Source of the DNA: Streptococcus sp. HF-1907
GTDB taxonomy: Bacteria > Bacillota > Bacilli > Lactobacillales > Streptococcaceae
Length of the DNA: 40,857 nucleotides
Assembly (NCBI RefSeq): GCF_015594605.1
Contig: NZ_JADNQT010000016.1
Location: forward strand, 1 to 40,857
Direction: 5' to 3'
In this document: one piece after another, positions 35,377 through 40,857 of the stretch
Position numbering within the stretch: position 1 is the stretch's first letter
How the letters are laid out: every line of letters begins with the position of its first letter
The notes under the pieces: generated by a model
The model's input: only the letters and a program-made list of their open reading frames with translations
Database searches by the model: none
Told to the model about the DNA's origin: nothing
Program-made: the position numbers and the translations under genes

Positions 35377-36648
35377 ATTATCAGCAGTTTAATAATCAGC
35401 CTCTTCCTCCCAGCTAGCCTCCGCCTAGAGAATACGTCTTCTCTGACAGTTTCAGAACGTTATCGGCTTCAAGAGACTATTGGTCAGCAGTTGACCTACT
35501 TTAAAGCTATTCCCAAGCAACCCAGTCTTTATCGGATTACCTTGGTTTACCAAGATGCGCAGCTCAGTCAACCCGCCAAGTGGCTATCAGCCCAAGCAGA
35601 TTTAAAGATTAAGAGAGTATTACTCAATAAAGAGGGGACACCTGTCTTTGAACTGACCGACGGGACTTACCTAGAGGCCAGTCGTGACTATATCTATGAC
35701 GATGTCGTTCAAGAGCAGTCGTCTGTTGACGAGACTTACTGGCTTAAGGAAGGTTTTCAGGTTTATGAAGCGCCCTATGTCAAGCAAACCAAGGTCAAGA
35801 AGACTTCCCTGCAAGCCTATTCTAAGGTCAAAGTTACCGAGAAAGCCCAGACAGCCTCAGGTACTTATTATCACATTGAGGGAGATGGCTGGGTTTCTAG
35901 TCAGGACCTGTCTCTTGCGGACAATCGGATGACCAAGGTGCAACAGATGCTTAATCAGAAGTACAACAAGTCCAATTACAGCATCTATGTTAAGCAACTA
36001 ACAACGCAAACCAGCGCTGGTATCAATGCTGATACGAAAATGTATTCGGCAAGTATTGCCAAGCTAGCCACTCTCTACATGACCCAAAAGCAACTGGATG
36101 CCGGTAAGTTAAAATTGACCGATACCTTCAAGTATGTCGCAGATGTCAATCAGTTTGAGGACAGTTATGACCCCAGCGGTAGCAGTAAGTTGCCACTGGA
36201 AGCGGACAATAAAGATTACACGGTGGAATTTTTGATGAAGGCTGTCGCTCAAAATTCGGACAATGTCGCCACCAATATGCTGGGCTATTACGCGGAAAAG
36301 CAGTACAACGAGTCATTTCGAAAGACCGTCAGCTCCATTTCAGGAGTGGACTGGGATATGAAGAAACGTGAATTGTCTGCCAAGGCTGCAGCCAACATCA
36401 TGGAGGCTATTTATCATCAAAACGGCACTGTCATTGATTACCTATCCCACACAGATTTTGATAATCAACGGATTTCCAAGGACATCTCCGTCCAAGTTGC
36501 TCATAAAATCGGTGACGCCTATGATTTCAAACACGATGTTGCCATTGTTTATGCCGGAGAACCATTTGTGCTGTCCATCCTAACAGACAAGGCCTCCTAC
36601 GACGACATCACAGCTATCGCCAACGATGTTTACGCTATTTTAAAATAA
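35377..36648 (+). CDS. Secreted class A beta-lactamase-like serine hydrolase, atypical start
   Basis: This is a penicillin-binding/beta-lactamase-fold protein. The catalytic SxxK is in MYSASIAKLATLYM, the SxN in NSDNVATNML, and a KTG-like HKIG near AHKIGDAYDF. A preceding SH3-like or stalk region follows the N-terminus. The frame stays open upstream to the strong RBS AAAGGAGG (35361-35367) and encodes a hydrophobic leader ISSLIISLFLPASLRLENT. No ATG, GTG or TTG lies between the RBS and that leader. The best placed codon is ATT at 35377, giving 423 aa, close to the ~420 aa I recall for homologues. The first standard start is TTG at 35491, which would remove the signal. It probably acts in cell-wall processes; tilS follows 1 nt later. 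Confidence 0.8.
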   Translation: MISSLIISLFLPASLRLENTSSLTVSERYRLQETIGQQLTYFKAIPKQPSLYRITLVYQDAQLSQPAKWLSAQADLKIKRVLLNKEGTPVFELTDGTYLEASRDYIYDDVVQEQSSVDETYWLKEGFQVYEAPYVKQTKVKKTSLQAYSKVKVTEKAQTASGTYYHIEGDGWVSSQDLSLADNRMTKVQQMLNQKYNKSNYSIYVKQLTTQTSAGINADTKMYSASIAKLATLYMTQKQLDAGKLKLTDTFKYVADVNQFEDSYDPSGSSKLPLEADNKDYTVEFLMKAVAQNSDNVATNMLGYYAEKQYNESFRKTVSSISGVDWDMKKRELSAKAAANIMEAIYHQNGTVIDYLSHTDFDNQRISKDISVQVAHKIGDAYDFKHDVAIVYAGEPFVLSILTDKASYDDITAIANDVYAILK

Positions 36649-36649
36649 A

Positions 36650-37912
36650 ATGTATCAAAAACTATTCAAGGATGTTCAAAAGAGACGCATATTTGAGCAT
36701 CACCAAAAGGTTCTTATAGCAGTATCAGGTGGAGTGGATTCTATGAATCTACTGCACTTTTTATACAGCTACCGTGACCGATTGGCTATCACCATCAGCA
36801 TTGCCCATGTTAATCACAAGCAGCGGCCTGAGTCGGACGAGGAAGAAGCCTACCTGCGTCAGTGGGCGCAAGATCATCAGGTTCCAATCTTTGTCTCTTA
36901 TTTTCAGGGGACTTTTTCGGAAAAAGCTGCGCGTGATTTTCGCTATCGTTTCTTTGAGCAAGTGATGAGAGAGCATGGTATCACCGCCCTCACCACTGCC
37001 CATCATGCCGATGACCAAGCAGAAACTGTCTTGATGAGAATCATTAAAGGAAGCAGGCTCCGCCATCTAGCAGCCATAAAATCTGTTCAACCTTTCGCTC
37101 AGGGAGAAGTGATTAGACCCTTCCTCCCATTTTCAAAATCCGATTTGCCATCGGTTTTTCATTTTGAAGACAGTTCAAACCAATCATCAACCTACTTTAG
37201 GAACCGTATCCGAAATCGCTATATCCCAGAGTTGGCAACCGAAAATCCTCAATTTCAAACAGCCTTGACGAGGCTTGCTAGTGAGAGTCAGACCTTATTT
37301 CAGGCTTTTGCTGATTTGACCAGAGATATAGACGGGCAATCTTGTTCGGTATTTTTAGCTCAAACACCCGCTGTTCAAGAGCTTTTATTGCAAGGCTACT
37401 TAGAGCAGTTTGAAGACTTATCATTGTCACATGGACAATTTGAAGACTTGCTTCAAGTGATTCGAAATCCGCAAAAAGCAGATTACGCCCTAAAAGAAGA
37501 CTATGTTCTGAAAAAGCGAGAAGGGCGTTATGAGATTAAAAAAATCAGCCCTAAGACGGATTTACTCTCCCAAGATAAAGTACTAGAATATGGAAATATT
37601 GCTACTTTTGATGATTACCAAATTTCATTTAATCAAGTGTTATCGGGGGCTGAGCTGATTGTTGAGGTCTTTAGTGATTCGCCCATTTTATTAAGGCGTC
37701 GTCAGTCGGGTGACCGTATTAATTTTGGAGATTTTTCAAAAAAACTCCGTCGCCTCTTTATTGACCAGAAAGTTTCAAAAGAAAATCGCCAAAAAGCAAT
37801 TGTCGGTGAACAAGACGGTGAGATTATATTTGTCTTAGTAGCTGGTAAAACTTATTTGAGAAAACCACCTAAACATGGTATAATGAAAGGCAAAATCTAT
37901 ATCGAAAGTTAG
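36650..37912 (+). CDS. tilS: tRNA(Ile)-lysidine synthase
   Basis: TilS converts C34 of tRNA-Ile(CAU) to lysidine, which changes its identity from Met to Ile; it is essential. The 420-aa protein has the PP-loop SGGVDS at 26-31, the HHADDQAETVLMRI motif and the C-terminal TilS domain with RRRQSGDRI and KKLRRLFIDQKV. The ATG is one base after the hydrolase stop and has no visible Shine-Dalgarno, so it probably depends on translational coupling. hpt follows after 15 nt, the conserved tilS-hpt-ftsH order. Confidence 0.96.
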   Translation: MYQKLFKDVQKRRIFEHHQKVLIAVSGGVDSMNLLHFLYSYRDRLAITISIAHVNHKQRPESDEEEAYLRQWAQDHQVPIFVSYFQGTFSEKAARDFRYRFFEQVMREHGITALTTAHHADDQAETVLMRIIKGSRLRHLAAIKSVQPFAQGEVIRPFLPFSKSDLPSVFHFEDSSNQSSTYFRNRIRNRYIPELATENPQFQTALTRLASESQTLFQAFADLTRDIDGQSCSVFLAQTPAVQELLLQGYLEQFEDLSLSHGQFEDLLQVIRNPQKADYALKEDYVLKKREGRYEIKKISPKTDLLSQDKVLEYGNIATFDDYQISFNQVLSGAELIVEVFSDSPILLRRRQSGDRINFGDFSKKLRRLFIDQKVSKENRQKAIVGEQDGEIIFVLVAGKTYLRKPPKHGIMKGKIYIES

Positions 37913-37927
37913 AGAAAAGGTGACATA

Positions 37928-38470
37928 ATGCTTGAAACAGATATTAAAAAAGTCCTCTATTCGGAAGAGGAAATCATCTCAAAAACAAAAGAACTTGGAG
38001 CTCAACTAACAAAGGATTACGAAGGTAAAAAACCTTTGTTAGTCGGTGTTTTGAAAGGTTCAGTCCCCTTTATGGCTGAACTCATGAAACACATTGACAC
38101 CCATGTTGAAATCGACTTTATGGTTGTCTCAAGCTATCATGGTGGAACAACAAGTAGCGGTGAAGTGAAGATTTTGAAAGATGTTGACACCAATGTCGAA
38201 GGACGCGATGTTGTCTTTGTAGAAGATATCATTGATACTGGTCGCACTTTGAAATACTTGCGTGATATGTTCAAATACCGTAAAGCAAACTCAGTTAAAA
38301 TTGCCACTCTTTTTGATAAACCAGAAGGACGCGTGGTTGAGATTGATGCAGACTACGTTTGCTACGATGTTCCAAATGAATTTATCGTAGGCTTTGGTTT
38401 GGACTATGCCGAAAATTATCGTAATTTACCATACGTTGGTGTTCTCAAAGAAGAAGTTTATTCAAAATAG
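37928..38470 (+). CDS. hpt: Hypoxanthine-guanine phosphoribosyltransferase
   Basis: This is a purine salvage enzyme of 180 aa forming IMP or GMP from hypoxanthine or guanine and PRPP. The PRPP-binding motif [14 protein letters not shown] is at about 95-108. The flexible loop [13 protein letters not shown] and [20 protein letters not shown] are family hallmarks. The RBS AAAGGTGA precedes the ATG. It sits between tilS and ftsH as in most Bacillota. Confidence 0.96.
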   Translation: MLETDIKKVLYSEEEIISKTKELGAQLTKDYEGKKPLLVGVLKGSVPFMAELMKHIDTHVEIDFMVVSSYHGGTTSSGEVKILKDVDTNVEGRDVVFVEDIIDTGRTLKYLRDMFKYRKANSVKIATLFDKPEGRVVEIDADYVCYDVPNEFIVGFGLDYAENYRNLPYVGVLKEEVYSK

Positions 38471-38491
38471 AAGAGGATAATCTATTAGAGT

Positions 38492-40462
38492 ATGAAAAAT
38501 AATAAGAATAATGGATTTGTCAAAAATTCCTTTATTTACATTTTATTGATTATTGCCGTCATCACGACACTTCAATATTATCTAAGAGGAACGAGTACAC
38601 AAACCCAACAAATTAGCTACACTCAGTTAGTTAAGCAGCTAAAAGCTGGTGACATTAAAACCCTCACTTATCAACCAAGTGGTGGTGTCATTGAAGTCAG
38701 CGGGAAATATAGCAAAGCTCAAACAGTCAAATCGGACAACAGTCTAGCTTTCTTTGGAAACAGCACTTCAACCAAAGTGACTTCCTTCACTTCCCTCGTT
38801 CTCCCAAGTGATTCATCATTGAAAGCATTGACTGATGCTGCTGATGAAGCTGGCGCAGATGTTAAAGTGAAGCAAGAAAGTTCAAGCGGTACTTGGATTT
38901 CTTACATCATTAGTTTCCTTCCTATCGTTATCATGATTGCCTTCTTCATGATGTTAATGAATCAAGGTGGTGGCGGTGGTGCGCGTGGCGCCATGAGTTT
39001 TGGTAAAAATAAAGCAAAATCAGCAAACAAGGGTGAAGTGAAAGTGCGCTTCTCAGATGTTGCTGGTGCTGAAGAAGAAAAACAAGAGCTCGTTGAAGTT
39101 GTTGATTTCTTGAAAGATCCAAAACGCTATAAAGCACTCGGTGCCCGTATCCCGGCAGGTGTTCTCCTTGAGGGCCCTCCAGGAACAGGTAAAACACTTC
39201 TTGCTAAAGCCGTTGCCGGTGAAGCAGGTGTGCCGTTCTTTAGTATTTCAGGTTCTGACTTCGTTGAAATGTTTGTCGGTGTCGGTGCTAGCCGTGTTCG
39301 CTCTCTTTTTGATGATGCGAAAAAAGCAGAAAGTGCCATTATTTTTATCGATGAAATTGATGCTGTCGGTCGCCGTCGTGGTGCTGGCATGGGCGGTGGA
39401 AATGATGAACGTGAACAGACCCTTAACCAACTTTTGATTGAGATGGATGGTTTTGAGGGAAATGAAAATATTATCGTCATCGCAGCAACCAACCGTAGTG
39501 ATGTCTTAGACCCTGCCCTCCTTCGTCCAGGACGTTTTGACCGTAAGATTTTGGTTGGTAGCCCAGATGTTAAAGGTCGTGAAGCCATTCTTCGTGTCCA
39601 TGCTAAGAATAAACCGCTAGCTGACGACGTAGACCTTAAAGTTGTTGCTCAACAAACACCAGGTTTTGTTGGTGCTGACCTTGAAAATGTTTTGAATGAA
39701 GCTGCCCTCGTTGCTGCTCGTCGAAATAAGAAGATTATTGACGCTAGTGATATTGACGAAGCTGAAGACCGTGTTATCGCAGGTCCTGCTAAGAAGGACA
39801 GACAAGTGTCACAAAAAGAACGCGAAATGGTTGCCTACCACGAAGCTGGGCATACCATTGTCGGTCTCGTTCTTTCAAATGCTCGTGTTGTTCATAAGGT
39901 TACCATTGTACCACGTGGACGTGCAGGTGGTTACATGATTGCCCTTCCTAAAGAAGACCAAATGCTCCTTTCAAAAGATGATATGAAAGAACAATTGGCA
40001 GGTCTTATGGGTGGACGTGTGGCTGAAGAAATCATCTTCAACGCCCAAACAAGTGGTGCTTCAAATGACTTTGAGCAAGCTACTCAAATGGCGCGTGCTA
40101 TGGTCACTGAATACGGAATGAGTGAAAAACTTGGTCCTGTTCAATACGAAGGCAACCATGCTATGATGGCTGGACAGATGTCTCCAGAACACTCATACTC
40201 TGCTCAAACAGCTCAAATGATTGATGATGAAATCCGTGACCTTCTTAACGAAGCACGCAATAAAGCAGCAGATATCATCAATGGCAACCGCGAGACTCAT
40301 AAATTGATTGCAGAAGCTCTTCTTAAATACGAAACGCTTGACGCAGTTCAAATCAAATCAATTTACGAAACAGGCAAAATGCCAAATGAAGAAAAAGAAG
40401 TCGACTCTCATGCCCTTTCATATGATGAAATCAAAGAGAAAATGACTGAAGCAGACGACTAA
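38492..40462 (+). CDS. ftsH: ATP-dependent zinc metalloprotease FtsH
   Basis: FtsH is a membrane-bound AAA protease that degrades misfolded membrane and regulatory proteins. The 656 aa comprise TM1 (about 13-31), an extracytoplasmic domain, TM2 (about 136-156) and a glycine-rich linker. The AAA module has Walker A GPPGTGKT (228-235), Walker B IIFIDEID and the second region of homology [18 protein letters not shown]. The protease domain has the zinc motif HEAGH (450-454). It is the last gene before a structured repeat and the IS, where an rRNA operon often follows in other streptococci. Confidence 0.97.
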   Translation: MKNNKNNGFVKNSFIYILLIIAVITTLQYYLRGTSTQTQQISYTQLVKQLKAGDIKTLTYQPSGGVIEVSGKYSKAQTVKSDNSLAFFGNSTSTKVTSFTSLVLPSDSSLKALTDAADEAGADVKVKQESSSGTWISYIISFLPIVIMIAFFMMLMNQGGGGGARGAMSFGKNKAKSANKGEVKVRFSDVAGAEEEKQELVEVVDFLKDPKRYKALGARIPAGVLLEGPPGTGKTLLAKAVAGEAGVPFFSISGSDFVEMFVGVGASRVRSLFDDAKKAESAIIFIDEIDAVGRRRGAGMGGGNDEREQTLNQLLIEMDGFEGNENIIVIAATNRSDVLDPALLRPGRFDRKILVGSPDVKGREAILRVHAKNKPLADDVDLKVVAQQTPGFVGADLENVLNEAALVAARRNKKIIDASDIDEAEDRVIAGPAKKDRQVSQKEREMVAYHEAGHTIVGLVLSNARVVHKVTIVPRGRAGGYMIALPKEDQMLLSKDDMKEQLAGLMGGRVAEEIIFNAQTSGASNDFEQATQMARAMVTEYGMSEKLGPVQYEGNHAMMAGQMSPEHSYSAQTAQMIDDEIRDLLNEARNKAADIINGNRETHKLIAEALLKYETLDAVQIKSIYETGKMPNEEKEVDSHALSYDEIKEKMTEADD

Positions 40463-40476
40463 TGTTTAAGTTTAGA

Positions 40477-40594
40477 GAGAGTGGGACAGAAATCAGTAAG
40501 ACGAAGTCTTTGATTTCGTTGTCCCACCTCCGCACAGTTGAGTAGGTCTCTAAGTGCTGATTTATCAGTGCTTAGATGCCACTCAACCACTGCG
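40477..40594 (+). repeat. Composite inverted-repeat element after ftsH
   Basis: Two large stem-loops lie side by side. The first is GAGaGTGGGACA with TGTCCCACCTC (40477-40530). The second has outer arms CGCACAGTTGAGT and ACTCAACCACTGCG (40531-40594) and an inner stem at 40550-40560/40565-40575. The inner stem pairs fully on this strand only if two G-U pairs are allowed, which favours an RNA structure. It looks like an interspersed element rather than a simple terminator. Confidence 0.75.
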
Positions 40595-40621
40595 ACTAAT
40601 CATTATTATAGATTAAATACT

Positions 40622-40659
40622 AAGAGGTTGGATACTTTTGTCCCAACCTCTTTTTTTTA
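40622..40659 (+). terminator. Terminator of the ftsH transcript
   Basis: AAGAGGTTGG, an 11-nt loop, CCAACCTCTT then TTTTTT: a perfect 10-bp stem about 160 nt after ftsH, downstream of the composite repeat. The stem sequence is close to that of the ABC-F terminator at 15842. Confidence 0.88.
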
Positions 40660-40676
40660 TAGCTTGAATCCATATA

Positions 40677-40700
40677 ATAAAAGCCCGTTGTTACGGGCAA
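40677..40700 (-). terminator. Leftward terminator next to the IS
   Basis: Read leftward, TTGCCCGT, AACA loop, ACGGGC then TTTTATTAT. It would stop transcripts coming from the right. Either the IS landed behind a leftward gene or this is the remnant of one. Confidence 0.6.
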
Positions 40701-40730
40701 CAGTCAAGTTAACGAAAGTATAGCATAACC

Positions 40731-40857
40731 TGAACTGCACCCCAAAAGTTAGACAGAAAAAATCTAACTTTTGGGGTGTTTTATAATGAAATTAACTTAT
40801 GAAGATAAAGTTCAAATATATGAATTGAGAAAGCAAGGAGAGAGCTTTAGACAGCTT
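40731..40857 (+). mobile_element. 5' end of an IS3-family insertion sequence
   Basis: The left terminal repeat is TGAACTGCACCCC then AAAAGTTAGACA, similar to the end at 103-127. The transposase OrfA start follows at 40786. Inside the leader, 40738-40753 and 40763-40778 form a perfect 16-bp inverted repeat (CACCCCAAAAGTTAGA / TCTAACTTTTGGGGTG) that re-uses the terminal repeat. The element continues beyond the window. Confidence 0.85.
40786..40857 (+). CDS. IS3-family transposase OrfA, N-terminal fragment
   Basis: Twenty-four codons are visible: MKLTYEDKVQIYELRKQGES then FRQL, the start of the helix-turn-helix of IS150-group OrfA proteins. It is cut by the window edge. With the OrfB tail at base 1 it is consistent with two copies of one element type on either side of the segment. 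Confidence 0.8.
   Translation, partial: MKLTYEDKVQIYELRKQGESFRQL

Noticed and set aside
39127..39588. Long leftward open frame inside ftsH
   Set aside because: It is an antisense shadow of the AAA domain, with serine/arginine-rich composition and no RBS.
40538..40723. Small protein gene after ftsH
   Set aside because: The frame runs through the composite hairpins and the terminator; there is no ribosome binding site.

Overview
The window is about 41 kb around the chromosomal replication origin of a low-GC Gram-positive coccus, almost certainly a Streptococcus. The support is the gene order rlmH-htrA-parB-oriC-dnaA-dnaN-(lipid kinase)-DUF951-ychF-pth-mfd-rqcP-divIC-(serine hydrolase)-tilS-hpt-ftsH, the TTATCCACA DnaA boxes, extended -10 promoters (TGnTATAAT), CiaR-type TTTAAG repeats and a T-box-controlled trpS. 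The proteins look most like the bovis/equinus group of streptococci. That is an impression from reading, not a search result.

Layout. Bases 1-127 are the 3' end of an IS3-family element, and 40731-40857 are the 5' end of a similar one, so the segment is bounded by insertion sequences on both sides. From 140 to 6700 a leftward block encodes peptidase-like YfmF/YfmH, a RodZ-like protein, PgsA and the ECF vitamin-transporter core (EcfA1, EcfA2, EcfT); a parS-like palindrome lies inside ecfA1. A divergent yaaA-recF pair follows. Next come a leftward regulator and sugar-transporter pair, guaB and T-box-trpS, then rightward yitT, an ABC-F ATPase gene and a yfhO-like gene. After that are three tRNAs (Asn, Glu leftward; Arg rightward) and a frameshifted rlmH.

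The origin is bipartite. DnaA boxes cluster between parB and dnaA and again between dnaA and dnaN, where an unwinding-type run of CTA/TTA triplets (DnaA-trio) lies downstream of the last box. Further DnaA boxes lie between rlmH and htrA. Everything right of dnaA is co-directional with replication except one decayed leftward gene (32427-33206). Left of htrA most genes run leftward, also mainly with the fork.

The least ordinary region is 31971-33920, between mfd and the next gene block. It holds two tandem small-RNA genes, each with a CiaR-type direct repeat 10 nt upstream of its -10, a CATAAATCTCCT segment complementary to a Shine-Dalgarno-plus-AUG, and a strong terminator. They match the csRNA family of the CiaRH regulon, and the second copy carries a 62-nt structured insertion. 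Further on are a decayed DUF6261-like gene and, upstream of it, five 41-bp tandem units that place a 15-bp palindrome six times at exact 41-bp spacing. htrA, a classic CiaR target, also has a near-consensus CiaR box.

Three genes are broken: rlmH, an XRE regulator at 26278 and the DUF6261-like gene. Nearly all the damage is small indels in short simple repeats, so real decay, phase variation and sequencing error all remain possible. A serine hydrolase gene at 35377 appears to lack any ATG/GTG/TTG start for its signal-peptide form.
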